DNA from: an uncultured Rikenellaceae bacterium
GTDB lineage: Bacteria; Bacteroidota; Bacteroidia; Bacteroidales; Rikenellaceae
Direction of reading: 5' to 3'
NCBI GenBank assembly: GCA_944326945.1
Contig: CALVFY010000014.1
Span: 1-58,901 of the forward strand
Length of the DNA stretch: 58,901 bases
In this document: piece after piece, positions 17,568-27,018 of the stretch
Position numbering within the stretch: position 1 is the first letter of the stretch
Layout of the letters: each line of letters begins with the position of its first letter
The notes under the pieces: model-generated
The model's database searches: none
What the model was told of the DNA's origin: nothing
Seen by the model: only the letters and a program-made list of their open reading frames with translations
Translations under genes and position numbers: made by a program

Positions 17568-19238
17568 ATGACGGAGACGGTCAAGGTGATTTGTGAAAAT
17601 AATGGGAGCCAACTGCATGTGAATATGGGTACCCCATTGCTGGAGGTGATGAAGATGTTGTCGTTGCATAACGAACATCCTTTTTTGGCGGCTTATGTGA
17701 ACAATAAGATCAAGGAGTTGGATTACAGGATTTATTGTCCTATATCAGTTCGCTTCATTGATATCACTCATTACGAAGGAATGCGTGTTTACCAACGCAC
17801 GTTGTTTTTCACGTTGAGCAAAGCGGTGTATGATCTCTATCCGGAGCGTCGATTCCGTATCAAGCATGCGGTTTCCAAAGGGTTCTATTGTGAGATCGAC
17901 GGTATGAGCGATATTCCCCAGTCGGAGATCGATGCCATCAAGTCGCGAATGAACGAGTTGATAGCCCAGGATATTCCGATCGTCCGTCAACGAGTGCTCA
18001 CTCAGGAGGCGGAGGAGATGTATCGCCAACTGGGTTTCGATGATAAGATCGCCTTGTTGCGTACCCGTCCCCGGCTCTATGCCACGATCTACTCGTTGGC
18101 CAATATGATAGGCTATTTTTATGGAGCGTTGGCCATTTCGACCGGATTCATCCACTTGTTCGATGTGCGGAAATATTACAATGGACTCTATCTTGCCATT
18201 CCGAAACGGACCGATCCCGATCAATTGGAACCGATGGTGCATCAGGACAAGATGTTCGATATATTCAAGGAGTATAAGGCATGGGTGGATGTGATGGGAG
18301 TTTCGAATATCGGCTCGCTCAATGCCAAGGTGCTGGAGGGGAAGGCCAGCGAATTGATCAAGGTGGCGGAGGCTTTCCATGAGAAAAAATTGGGCAGTAT
18401 TGCCGATGCGATTTTCGAAGCCAATGCGAATCGTGGGGCTCGTTTGGTGCTGATTTCGGGACCTTCCTCCAGTGGTAAGACCACTTTTGCCAAGCGATTG
18501 GGTATCCAGCTTCGCATATTGGGTTTGAATCCTGTGCTCATTTCTCTGGACGACTATTTTGTGGAACGGGAGAAGACCCCGCTCGACGAAAACGGCGATT
18601 ATGACTACGAAGCACTCGAAGCGCTTGATGTGGAGGCATTCAACGAACACCTTAATATATTGATGAATGGAGGGTGTGTGGATGTGCCTCGTTACGATTT
18701 CATCACCGGTAAACGGCAGTGGCACGAGAAGCCGCTCAGTTTGGACGAACGCTCGGTGTTGGTGGTGGAGGGGATTCATGGATTGAATCCGAAACTGACC
18801 CGGCAGGTGGATGATAAATATAAATACAAGATCTATATTTCGGCCTTCACGTCGATTTCAATGGACGATTTGTCGCGTATTTCGACGACGGATAATCGAC
18901 TTTTGCGCCGTATTGTACGCGACTGTCGAACTCGGGGTAATGATGCCACGGCTACGCTTCAGCGTTGGGAGAGTGTCCGGAGGGGGGAGGATCGGCATAT
19001 TTTCCCCTATCAGGAGAATGCCGACGTGATGTTCAACTCGTCGCTGTTCTATGAGATTTCCGTATTGCGCAGTTTTGTGGAACCCATGTTGTACGAGGTG
19101 CCCGACACGATTCCCGAGTATGGGGAAGCACGTCGTCTGCTGCGCTTTATCGACAATTTTATTCCGATCAAACCCGATGAAATTCCACCTACCTCTTTGT
19201 TGAGGGAATTTATCGGAGGAAGTAGTTTTACCTATTGA
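17568..19238 (+). CDS. TGS-domain nucleoside (uridine) kinase
   Basis: This protein of about 556 residues combines a TGS domain (about 5-60), a region like the second additional domain of threonyl-tRNA synthetase (about 60-180), and a C-terminal uridine-kinase/phosphoribulokinase domain. The P-loop GPSSSGKT and the following LISLDDYFV, DVPRYDF and EGIHGLNP motifs show an intact kinase. It should phosphorylate a nucleoside in the cytosol. The role of the TGS part is unknown. I prefer the ATG at 17568 over the in-frame TTG at 17544 because an A-rich leader precedes it. The gene has its own promoter and terminator. Confidence 0.87.
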   Translation: MTETVKVICENNGSQLHVNMGTPLLEVMKMLSLHNEHPFLAAYVNNKIKELDYRIYCPISVRFIDITHYEGMRVYQRTLFFTLSKAVYDLYPERRFRIKHAVSKGFYCEIDGMSDIPQSEIDAIKSRMNELIAQDIPIVRQRVLTQEAEEMYRQLGFDDKIALLRTRPRLYATIYSLANMIGYFYGALAISTGFIHLFDVRKYYNGLYLAIPKRTDPDQLEPMVHQDKMFDIFKEYKAWVDVMGVSNIGSLNAKVLEGKASELIKVAEAFHEKKLGSIADAIFEANANRGARLVLISGPSSSGKTTFAKRLGIQLRILGLNPVLISLDDYFVEREKTPLDENGDYDYEALEALDVEAFNEHLNILMNGGCVDVPRYDFITGKRQWHEKPLSLDERSVLVVEGIHGLNPKLTRQVDDKYKYKIYISAFTSISMDDLSRISTTDNRLLRRIVRDCRTRGNDATATLQRWESVRRGEDRHIFPYQENADVMFNSSLFYEISVLRSFVEPMLYEVPDTIPEYGEARRLLRFIDNFIPIKPDEIPPTSLLREFIGGSSFTY

Positions 19239-19258
19239 TTCCGTGGTGACGATCGTAT

Positions 19259-19297
19259 ATGCCCGCCTGAAAATTTCGGTCCAGGCGGGCATTTTTT
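19259..19297 (+). terminator. Terminator of the nucleoside kinase gene
   Basis: An 11-bp GC-rich stem (19259-19269 with 19282-19292) is followed by a run of T. Confidence 0.9.
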
Positions 19298-19427
19298 ATC
19301 GGGTCGGCAGAGAAAATGGGAAACAGAGGGTGACGATCCGCAACCGAAGGGGAAAAAACAGTGGCGAAATGTTAGCAAAAGGTTGATTAAAATGGAGAAT
19401 TGTGAAGCATAGCTCGTGAAATATTCG

Positions 19428-19435
19428 TAGCTTTG
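19428..19435 (+). promoter_or_regulatory. -7 promoter box of gcvP
   Basis: TAGCTTTG is an exact TAnnTTTG match 46 nt before the gcvP start. No well-spaced -33 TTTG is visible. I saw no glycine riboswitch in the 243-nt gap. Confidence 0.55.
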
Positions 19436-19481
19436 TGTCGGAAACGAAAATCACGAATCTCATAAAACTTATTTGTAGATT

Positions 19482-22340
19482 ATGGCACAGGACAGATTTG
19501 TGGACCGTCACGTGGGTATTTCGCCCGACGATCTGCGGCCGATGTTGGAAACGATCGGAGTCAAGAGTGTGGAGGAGCTTATTTCTCAAGTAATTCCTGC
19601 TTCGATCCGGCTACGCAAACCGCTCGATCTTCCCAAGGGGATGACCGAATATGAATTTGCTGCACACATTCGTGCCTTGGCCGACAAGAACCGGCAATTG
19701 CGTTCGTTCATCGGAATGGGCTATTATCCTACGGCGACTCCTGCCGTGATAGCCCGCAACGTCTTTGAAAATCCTGCGTGGTATACCTCCTACACGCCCT
19801 ATCAGGCCGAGATTTCGCAGGGTCGTCTCGAAGCATTGCTCAATTTTCAGACGGCAGTCATTTCGCTTACGGGATTGGAGATCGCCAACTGTTCGTTGTT
19901 GGACGAAGCTACGGCTACGGCTGAGGCAATGCTGATGATGTATGCTCTTCGTTCGCGCGAAGCGGTGAAAGAGGGTCGCAATATTCTGTTCGTGGACGAA
20001 AATATCTTCCCTCAGACATTCGATCTGTTGTTGACTCGTTCGGAACCTTACGGAATCGAGATCATCCGCGACGATTTTTCGACGTATGAATTCTCGGGCC
20101 GCGAGTTCGGTGCCGTGGTACAGTATCCGGCAGCCAATGGAACGATCAACGATTACGACGACTTTACGGCAGCGGCCCACGCCCGCGGGGTATTGGTGAC
20201 GGCTGCCTGTGATCCGATGGCGCTCGTACTGTTGAAAGCTCCGGGCGAATGGGGGGCCGACATTGCCGTGGGATCGACCCAGCGGTTCGGACTTCCGATG
20301 GGATTCGGCGGACCGCATGCCGGTTTTATGGCTACGCGAGAAGCCTTCAAGCGCAACATGCCGGGTCGTATCATCGGTGTTTCGGTGGATCGATTGGGAA
20401 ACAAGGCCCTGCGGATGGCGCTCCAGATGCGCGAACAACATATCAAACGCGAGAAAGCCACGTCGAATATCTGTACGGCACAGGCCCTGATGGCCACCAT
20501 GTCCGGTTTTTTTGCCGTCTATCACGGGGCCGAAGGATTGAAACGGATTGCCGAACACATTCATACTCATGCGGTGGCTGTGGCCGGAGTGCTCAGAGAG
20601 CTGGGCTTCAAGCTGGCCTCGGAGGTGTTCTTCGATACGATCGAGGTGGAGGCTGAGGCTGCGGTAGTTCAGCAGGCCGCTCTGGACCGGGGAATCAATT
20701 TCTTCTATCCGGACGAGAATCGGGTGAGGATGAGTTTCGACGAGGTGACCACCGACGAAGAGGTGCTCCAGGTGGCGGCTATTTTTGCCGAAGCGGCCGG
20801 TCGCAAGGCGCCCAAGAGTGTGAAAATTCCGCAACAGGCGGCTCTGCCTGCGAATCTGGCGCGTCGCAGTCCGATTCTGACCGAACCCGTGTTCCGTCTT
20901 TATCGCAACGAAACCGATATGATGCGTTATATCAAACGGCTTGAGCATCGTGATATTTCGTTGGTCGACAGCATGATTTCGTTGGGTTCGTGTACAATGA
21001 AACTCAATGCGGCTGCGATGATGATGCCCTTGTCGCTGGCCGGTTTCGGTAATATGCACCCTTTCGTGCCGAGAGACCAGGCCGAGGGATACATGGAGAT
21101 GATCCGGGAATTGGAACACGATTTGGCCATCATCACGGGATTTGCCGCCACGTCGTTACAACCCAATTCGGGAGCAGCCGGTGAGTATTCGGGTCTGATG
21201 GTGATTCGGGCCTGGCATCAGAGCCGCGGACAGGGTCATCGCAACATTGTGCTGATTCCTGCTTCGGCTCACGGGACCAACCCCGCTTCGGCGGCGATGG
21301 CCGGAATGAAGATCGTGGTGGTGGCCTGCGACGAGCATGGCAATATCGACGTGGAGGATCTGCGAGCCAAGGCGAATGAATATGCCAGTGAATTGGCCGG
21401 TATCATGGTGACCTATCCCTCTACGCACGGAGTATTCGAGAGCCGTATTCGGGAGATCGTCGAGATTATCCACGATGCGGGCGGACAGGTCTACATGGAC
21501 GGTGCGAACATGAATGCTCAGGTGGGACTGACCAATCCGGGATATATCGGGGCGGATGTCTGCCACTTGAATCTGCATAAAACATTCGGTATGCCTCACG
21601 GAGGCGGTGGTCCCGGTGTAGGTCCGATCTGTGTGGCGAAACATCTGGCACCCTTCCTGCCTTCGCATCCGATTGTGGAGACGGGTGGTCGCGAAGGCAT
21701 TACGGCTGTGTCCGGGGCTCCCTATGGAAGTGCCATGCTGCTGCCCATTACGTATGGATATATCAAGATGCTGGGCGAGGAGGGGCTTCGTACCGCTACG
21801 GAGATGGCCATTCTGAATGCCAACTACATGTCGTGTGCCCTGAAGAAGGAGTTCCGGACTTACTATACCGGCGAAAATGGTCGGGTAGGGCATGAGATGA
21901 TTCTTGATCTGCAGCATTTCCGCAAGGATTACGGGGTGGAGTGTGCCGATGTGGCCCGTCGTCTGATGGACTATGGATTCCATGCACCGACACTTTCGTT
22001 CCCCGTTCACGATACCTTTATGATCGAACCCACGGAGAGTGAACCCAAAGCCGAGATGGATCGTTTTATTGAGGCGATGATCTCGATTAAGCGTGAGTGT
22101 GAGGCTATTGCTGCAGCCGGGGAGGTTCAAACGGGAGATAATCTGCTGGTAAATGCACCTCATACGGCGGAGGAGATTGCTTCCGAAGATTGGAACCATC
22201 CTTACACCCGGATGCGGGCGGCTTTCCCGTTGCAGTGGGTGAAGGAGCGTAAGTTCTTCCCCTATGTGAGCAAGATCGACGGAGGGTACGGCGACCGTAA
22301 TCTGTGTTGTACCTGTGCCTCTCTGTACGAAGAGAAATAA
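19482..22340 (+). CDS. gcvP: Glycine dehydrogenase (decarboxylating), P-protein
   Basis: This 952-residue PLP enzyme is of the glycine cleavage system. It decarboxylates glycine and passes the aminomethyl group to the lipoyl H-protein. The single chain carries both halves: an N-terminal half to about 440 and a PLP-binding C-terminal half. The PLP lysine is Lys700 in NLHKTFG, next to the glycine-rich GGGGPG loop. Length is normal for one-subunit P-proteins. The gcvT and gcvH genes are not adjacent, so the system is scattered in this genome. It is flanked by its own promoter box and a downstream hairpin. Confidence 0.97.
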   Translation: MAQDRFVDRHVGISPDDLRPMLETIGVKSVEELISQVIPASIRLRKPLDLPKGMTEYEFAAHIRALADKNRQLRSFIGMGYYPTATPAVIARNVFENPAWYTSYTPYQAEISQGRLEALLNFQTAVISLTGLEIANCSLLDEATATAEAMLMMYALRSREAVKEGRNILFVDENIFPQTFDLLLTRSEPYGIEIIRDDFSTYEFSGREFGAVVQYPAANGTINDYDDFTAAAHARGVLVTAACDPMALVLLKAPGEWGADIAVGSTQRFGLPMGFGGPHAGFMATREAFKRNMPGRIIGVSVDRLGNKALRMALQMREQHIKREKATSNICTAQALMATMSGFFAVYHGAEGLKRIAEHIHTHAVAVAGVLRELGFKLASEVFFDTIEVEAEAAVVQQAALDRGINFFYPDENRVRMSFDEVTTDEEVLQVAAIFAEAAGRKAPKSVKIPQQAALPANLARRSPILTEPVFRLYRNETDMMRYIKRLEHRDISLVDSMISLGSCTMKLNAAAMMMPLSLAGFGNMHPFVPRDQAEGYMEMIRELEHDLAIITGFAATSLQPNSGAAGEYSGLMVIRAWHQSRGQGHRNIVLIPASAHGTNPASAAMAGMKIVVVACDEHGNIDVEDLRAKANEYASELAGIMVTYPSTHGVFESRIREIVEIIHDAGGQVYMDGANMNAQVGLTNPGYIGADVCHLNLHKTFGMPHGGGGPGVGPICVAKHLAPFLPSHPIVETGGREGITAVSGAPYGSAMLLPITYGYIKMLGEEGLRTATEMAILNANYMSCALKKEFRTYYTGENGRVGHEMILDLQHFRKDYGVECADVARRLMDYGFHAPTLSFPVHDTFMIEPTESEPKAEMDRFIEAMISIKRECEAIAAAGEVQTGDNLLVNAPHTAEEIASEDWNHPYTRMRAAFPLQWVKERKFFPYVSKIDGGYGDRNLCCTCASLYEEK

Positions 22341-22361
22341 TGGAACGTAGAAAAAAAGAGG

Positions 22362-22393
22362 GAAAGGAAGACCCTTCTCAGGGTCTTCCTTTC
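22362..22393. terminator. Hairpin terminator after gcvP
   Basis: A 14-bp perfect stem (22362-22375 with 22380-22393) has a 4-nt loop. The A7 run before it gives a good U-tract only on the minus strand. On the plus strand the tail is short, so read-through into the next gene is possible. Confidence 0.7.
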
Positions 22394-22413
22394 GTATCGT
22401 AAATAGAGCATGA

Positions 22414-23424
22414 ATGAAAGAATTGGGACGATATCTGGGTTTATTGTTTTGTTGTTTGATTCTCGGATTTCGGGTTGGGGCCGTTCCGAGAGTGATTCTC
22501 GACACGGACATTGATTCGGATGTGGATGATGTGGGAGCATTGGCCATGATGTTGAATCTGCACGCACAGGGTACGATAGATCTGCGTGGAATCATCGTTA
22601 CGAGCGATGATACGTATGCGGCTCTCTGTACCCAGGCGATCTGTACCTTTTATGGCTATCCCGATCTGGCGATCGGAGTGAATGACCGTCAGCAGCGAAT
22701 GAGAAAACATTCGCGTTATACCCGGCAGATTGCTCTGGAGTTTCCTCATGCAGCCACGGCATGGACTGATTTTGAAGAGGCATTCACGCTCTATCGTCGA
22801 TTGTTGAGGGAGAGTCCCGACAGTAGTGTGACCATCCTCACGATCGGTCATTTGAGTTCGTTGTGCGATCTGCTCCGGTCTTCGGCGGACGATAGCTCTC
22901 CGCTGACAGGTTTACAGTTGGTTGAGCAGAAAGTCGCACAGTGGATCTGTATGGGGGGACGGTTTCCTGAAGGGAAGGAGGCCAATTTTTATCGTCCCGA
23001 TCCGGAATCGACTCTCTACTGTCTGGATTATTGGCCCGGTCGTGTCGTTTTTTCCGGATGGGAGATTGGTCGAGAGGTCCGTTCCGGCGGAGAGTATATC
23101 AGAAAACGACTCGATAAGAGCCATCCCGTGTGGCGGGCCTATGAGTTGTATAATCGTTTTGCGGGACGAGCCAGCTGGGATCAGACTGCAGTGTTGATGT
23201 TGACCGATCGGGCTACGGATTTTTTCGGTTTACATGATTCCGGGCGATGTGTGGTGGCACCGGATGGGAGCAATCGTTGGGCAGAAGGTGAAAAGTCTGG
23301 TCATGCTTATTTGGTGTTCAGAGAGGGGGCAGACCGGAAAGCATGCGCTCGATGGATCGACTGGCTGATTGCAGGCAAGAGAAAGGCGCTTCGTAGGATC
23401 GGTTCCGCCGATACCATTCGGTAA
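22414..23424 (+). CDS. Exported inosine-uridine-preferring nucleoside hydrolase-like protein
   Basis: This 336-residue protein has a signal peptide (about 1-23). The calcium and ribose-binding Asp cluster DTDIDSDVDD is at 30-39, followed by GIIVTSDDTYAA, ILTIGHLSSL and a late catalytic-region WDQTAV, all typical of the IU-nucleoside hydrolase fold. It would cleave nucleosides to base and ribose outside the cytoplasm. Substrate preference cannot be read from sequence. It lies 73 nt after gcvP, beyond a hairpin. No separate promoter was recognised. With the nucleotidase at 15975-17426 it suggests extracytoplasmic nucleotide scavenging. Confidence 0.8.
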   Translation: MKELGRYLGLLFCCLILGFRVGAVPRVILDTDIDSDVDDVGALAMMLNLHAQGTIDLRGIIVTSDDTYAALCTQAICTFYGYPDLAIGVNDRQQRMRKHSRYTRQIALEFPHAATAWTDFEEAFTLYRRLLRESPDSSVTILTIGHLSSLCDLLRSSADDSSPLTGLQLVEQKVAQWICMGGRFPEGKEANFYRPDPESTLYCLDYWPGRVVFSGWEIGREVRSGGEYIRKRLDKSHPVWRAYELYNRFAGRASWDQTAVLMLTDRATDFFGLHDSGRCVVAPDGSNRWAEGEKSGHAYLVFREGADRKACARWIDWLIAGKRKALRRIGSADTIR

Positions 23425-23505
23425 GATTTTGGGCAATAGAAAAAGAAAAGGAATTGGAAAATGAATATTTATGTGTGATTTAGAGAAGAATCCCGAATGA
23501 ATTTT

Positions 23506-23513
23506 TAACTTTG
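23506..23513 (+). promoter_or_regulatory. -7 promoter box of the SlyD-type gene
   Basis: TAACTTTG matches TAnnTTTG exactly and lies 40 nt before the start codon. The -33 element is not clear. Confidence 0.55.
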
Positions 23514-23553
23514 TTCCCTCGAAAAGAGAAAACCATACTATAATTGAATCATA

Positions 23554-24093
23554 ATGAAAATCGGAGAAAACACATTTGTATCGCTCAGCTATACGCTGAC
23601 GGTGAATGGCGAAGTGATCGAGACCGTACCGGCCGAACATCCGCTGGAATTTGTATACGGAGCGGGTTATCTGCTCCCAAAATTTGAGGCGGAACTCAAA
23701 GGTTTGGAGCCGGGAGACAAGTTCGAATTCGGTCTGGCTGCTGGCGATGCTTACGGCGAGCAGATTCCGGAAGCGGTGGTCGAGTTGCCCAAGGATATCT
23801 TCATGATCGACGGAAAGATCGAAGAGGGGGTGTTGACCATTGGGAATCAACTGCCGATGAGTGATAATCAGGGTAATCGTATGTTGGGTACCGTGAAGGC
23901 TGTGAATGAGAATTCCGTGACTATGGATTTCAATCACCCGATGGCTGGTAAGGCGCTGGATTTCAAGGGCACGGTTGTGGCTGTACGCGAGGCTACCGAG
24001 GCCGATCTGATGCCTCATGGAGGATGCAGTTGCGGATGCGATGATGCCGGAAGCTGTGACGGAAACAGCGGATGTGGCTGCGGTTGTCACTAA
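23554..24093 (+). CDS. slyD: SlyD-type FKBP peptidyl-prolyl isomerase
   Basis: This 179-residue cytosolic folding helper is built of an FKBP domain split by an insert-in-flap (IF) chaperone domain. N-terminal FKBP strands (VSLSYTLTVNGEVIE), the LEFVYGAGYLLPKFE segment and the AAGDAYGE turn are visible, followed by the IF region at about 70-130 and a return to FKBP (NHPMAGKALDFKG). The C-terminal tail is rich in metal ligands: seven Cys plus His in the last 25 residues. This is typical of SlyD proteins that bind nickel or zinc. The gene is single, with its own promoter and strong terminator. Confidence 0.93.
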   Translation: MKIGENTFVSLSYTLTVNGEVIETVPAEHPLEFVYGAGYLLPKFEAELKGLEPGDKFEFGLAAGDAYGEQIPEAVVELPKDIFMIDGKIEEGVLTIGNQLPMSDNQGNRMLGTVKAVNENSVTMDFNHPMAGKALDFKGTVVAVREATEADLMPHGGCSCGCDDAGSCDGNSGCGCGCH

Positions 24094-24107
24094 TCTGAAG
24101 AACAGAT

Positions 24108-24144
24108 AAAAAGAGGGCGGAAAACTTTTTCCCGCCCTCTTTTT
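24108..24144. terminator. Bidirectional terminator between slyD and the DUF6250 gene
   Basis: A 13-bp stem (24108-24120 with 24132-24144) has A-run and T-run flanks on both sides. It serves both convergent genes. Confidence 0.92.
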
Positions 24145-24150
24145 ATGTTT

Positions 24151-24926
24151 TTAGTATTTTTCGATTTGAAAGTTGGTCAATAGGATTCTGTTGCGTAGCA
24201 GTCTGATTGCAAAATAACCCTCCGTATAGGGGTCTTTTGTGTCGTCGTACCGGAACACCATACGGCCGTTTTGCCAATATTCGGATCGGTTGCCGCGTAC
24301 ACGGATTTCGATTCGTTCCCAACGGCCCTCTTTCAGCAGGTGTCCGGGATCGTCATACCCCATGAGAAGAGGTTTTATCAGGTCTGCATTTTTTTTCGGA
24401 GCCGAACGGTCGTAATATTGTCCGTGGTATTTCCGAAAACGGGTAGTTGTATTGTTGTTGCCGCCGTATCCCACATAATAGAGATTCAGACTGTTGTATC
24501 GGGCAAAGATCCCTTGTCTGCTGGCCGAATCGAAAAAGAGAGAGTCGGGATGATGGGGATCTGATGCATTCCAGAAACAGTTCAGATCACTGAGTCGTTC
24601 ATCTTTTGTAGTGTCGACCAGAAACAGTACGTCGTAACGGACGGTATAATTGCCCGATAATTTATGATTGAACCAGAGTGTCAGTCCTTTGGGAGCGCGT
24701 ATCTCAGCCGTGTCGCCACGGAACGAGAAGGTCGCTTTGGCGGCAGGATCGGTAGCTGAGGCATCTTCCACAATCCACTGGGTCAGTCCTTTGGAAAAGT
24801 CAGCCCGTATTGTCTCTTTGACGGATGGCTCTGCGGCGTCGGTCAGAGACAGTGTGAGGAAAAAGGTCCCGGACAGAAGAATCTTCCGATAGTTTTTTTT
24901 TTGAATGAAATATAGTCGGATTTCAT
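24151..24926 (-). pseudogene. DUF6250-like secreted protein, frame broken at an A10 run
   Basis: The body (24151 to about 24890) encodes a jelly-roll-like protein with LWFNHKLSGNYTVRYDVLF, LNCFWNASD and YWQNGRMVFRYDDT, resembling DUF6250 proteins found with pectin enzymes. The only ATG-led signal peptide starts at 24926 and runs into ten A (24893-24902 on the minus strand). With ten A it shifts to a frame that stops about 14 codons later. With one more A the two parts join into a chain of about 259 residues with a classical signal (Lys-rich start, LLSGTFFLTLSL core, DAAEP cleavage region). The in-frame GTG at 24771 would give only a truncated cytosolic form. It may be phase-variable, broken, or a sequencing error in the homopolymer. 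Confidence 0.62.
24893..24902 (-). repeat. A10 homopolymer in the signal-peptide region
   Basis: Ten T on the plus strand are ten A in the minus-strand coding direction. The run sits between the start codon and the hydrophobic core of the signal peptide. Eleven (or eight) A would restore the frame. Confidence 0.95.
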
Positions 24927-24962
24927 TTTCTTGAAAATGGGTTTAAATTACGGGTGGAATGG

Positions 24963-26987
24963 CTAATATTGATCGGGTGAGATGATGGCTGCGGCCCCAC
25001 CTCCGGGAGCCATTTCGAGGGTCAGTTTCATATCCGGCGACAGGGAGAAAGACTCTTTTTTATAATCTTCAGCGTAACGGTCGGCATTTGCTCCGTCGCG
25101 GAACAGGGTGACGGTATATTTCCCCGCCGGCAGATTCAGGGCCAACAGGTCGAGTGTGATCGTACGGGCATTCCAGTCGGTCAGAGCACCGACCCACCAG
25201 GAATTTCCTTTTCGGCGTGCGATGGCTGCATATTCGCCGATTTTACCGTCGAGAGCCACAGTCTGGGTCCATACGGTGGGAATCTGTGCGATGAATTCCG
25301 TACATTCGGGTTCTTTCCGGTAATTGTTCGGGCTGTCGCACATCATATTCAGCGGCGATTCGAAGATGACATATTCGGCCAATTGACGGCAACGCGTTCC
25401 CGGACTCATCGGTTGACTGTTGACAGCCCGGAAAGTCTCTTTCGTGCCGTTGAGCATGGCACCCTGCGTGTAATCCATCGGTCCGGCCACCATGCGGATA
25501 AAGGGAATCGTCACGTCGTAGGTTACCTGGTCGGCACTCTCTATGGGCGTCCATTTGGCCGTTTCCAGACCGTGTACGCCTTCGAAGTTGATCACATTGG
25601 GATAGGTGCGGTTCAATCCGGTGGGTTTGTACATTCCATGGAAGTCGACCAGAAGTTTGTTGCGAGCCGCCGCGTCGGCCACCTTGTAGATGAACTCCAC
25701 CAATTGTTGGTCGTCCCGATTCATGAAGTCGACCTTGAATCCCTTGACGCCCATTTGAGCGTAGTGTTTGCAGAGGCCTTCGATATCTTTGTCCAGAGCG
25801 GCATAGCCGGCCCAGAGGATGATCCCTACGCCCTTCGACTGACCGTAGTCGATAATCTGTTTCAGGTCGATTTCGGGAACGATTTGCAGCAGATCGCATT
25901 TTCCGAGGACGGACCAGCCTTCGTCCAGAATGATGTACTCGATACCGTGTTCGGCCGCGAAGTCGATGTAATGCTTATAGGTCTGGGTGTTGATGCCCGA
26001 TTTGAAGTCTACTCCATATACTCCCCAGTCGTTCCACCACTCCCAGGCCACTTTCCCCGGTTTGATCCACGAGGGATCGTCCACACGCGAGGGAGAGGCC
26101 AGTTTGTAGGTCATGTCGCTGTCGAGCAACTCCTTATCCTGATCGGCGATGATCACCGTTCTCCAGGGAAATTTGTGTATGCCGTAGATTCGGGCGATAT
26201 AGGGTTCGGCTTCGGTGACCAGATGCTGGAGTCCGTTATGGCCGCCTGTTTTCGTGCTTTTGGGATAGGGTGCGAATACTCCTTTGAGCGTATTCCCTCC
26301 ATTCGGATTGTTGAGATACATACCCGGATACCCCTCCAGATAGGCCTCCGTGATGCAGACTTTGCGGCCCGAGGGGAGTTCCGTTACCAGAGGAAGGAAC
26401 ATCAGCCGAGAGGGATCGAGTCCGGAGAGTTTCGTGTGGGTGTAAACATTTTCGAACGAGTTGGCAAACTGTTGTGTAAAGGTCATCTTCTTTTTCGATC
26501 GGTTTCTTACGTAGGGGACCACTGCATTCAGGTCGCCCGGAAAGGTGAATTCTGCTTGTTCGGCAGCGATCTGCACCGGTTTGTCCGAAACCGTACGCCA
26601 ACGATAGGCCACTCCGTCGTCGTAGGCTCGCAGGTCGATGGCATAGCCGCCGCGGAACTGTACGGAGGTCTGGTTAAAATGGTCCTTGACTTCCGATCTT
26701 TTGTATACGGGACTGGAAATCATTTTGTCTACATTGGTCCGGGTTACCTTCGCCACGCGAGGATTTTCTCCCCATACCGTTCCGTCGGCCAGTGTAAGGG
26801 AGATAGTGGAAGGGGCAACGACAAGTTCTTTGGATGAAAGGATACGATAAGAGATATGTTCTCCGACGGTCAATTCCAATGTGTTTTTGCCGTCGGGAGA
26901 GGTGACTGTATAGATTTTTGGGCGAGGAACTCCGATGGCTATACCGCACCAGAGTATCAAACCGGATAGCAGAATTGTCTTTTTCAT
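24963..26987 (-). CDS. GH97 alpha-glycosidase, probable retaining type
   Basis: This 674-residue exported enzyme is of the SusB family. A signal peptide (about 1-20) is followed by the N-terminal beta-sandwich to about 300, a TIM barrel (WEWWNDWGVYGVDF, YIILDEGW, ILWAGYAALDKD) and a C-terminal beta domain. Asp420 in GFKVDFMNRDD and Glu469 in NVINFEG fall at positions like the nucleophile Asp415 and acid/base Glu470 of the retaining alpha-galactosidase BtGH97b. I therefore expect retaining alpha-galactosidase-like chemistry rather than SusB-type inversion. It lies 31 nt after the CE12 esterase and is probably in the same transcript. Confidence 0.88.
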   Translation of the reverse strand: MKKTILLSGLILWCGIAIGVPRPKIYTVTSPDGKNTLELTVGEHISYRILSSKELVVAPSTISLTLADGTVWGENPRVAKVTRTNVDKMISSPVYKRSEVKDHFNQTSVQFRGGYAIDLRAYDDGVAYRWRTVSDKPVQIAAEQAEFTFPGDLNAVVPYVRNRSKKKMTFTQQFANSFENVYTHTKLSGLDPSRLMFLPLVTELPSGRKVCITEAYLEGYPGMYLNNPNGGNTLKGVFAPYPKSTKTGGHNGLQHLVTEAEPYIARIYGIHKFPWRTVIIADQDKELLDSDMTYKLASPSRVDDPSWIKPGKVAWEWWNDWGVYGVDFKSGINTQTYKHYIDFAAEHGIEYIILDEGWSVLGKCDLLQIVPEIDLKQIIDYGQSKGVGIILWAGYAALDKDIEGLCKHYAQMGVKGFKVDFMNRDDQQLVEFIYKVADAAARNKLLVDFHGMYKPTGLNRTYPNVINFEGVHGLETAKWTPIESADQVTYDVTIPFIRMVAGPMDYTQGAMLNGTKETFRAVNSQPMSPGTRCRQLAEYVIFESPLNMMCDSPNNYRKEPECTEFIAQIPTVWTQTVALDGKIGEYAAIARRKGNSWWVGALTDWNARTITLDLLALNLPAGKYTVTLFRDGANADRYAEDYKKESFSLSPDMKLTLEMAPGGGAAAIISPDQY

Positions 26988-27018
26988 CGTCGAGCACGTA
27001 TGTGAGTATGACTATACC

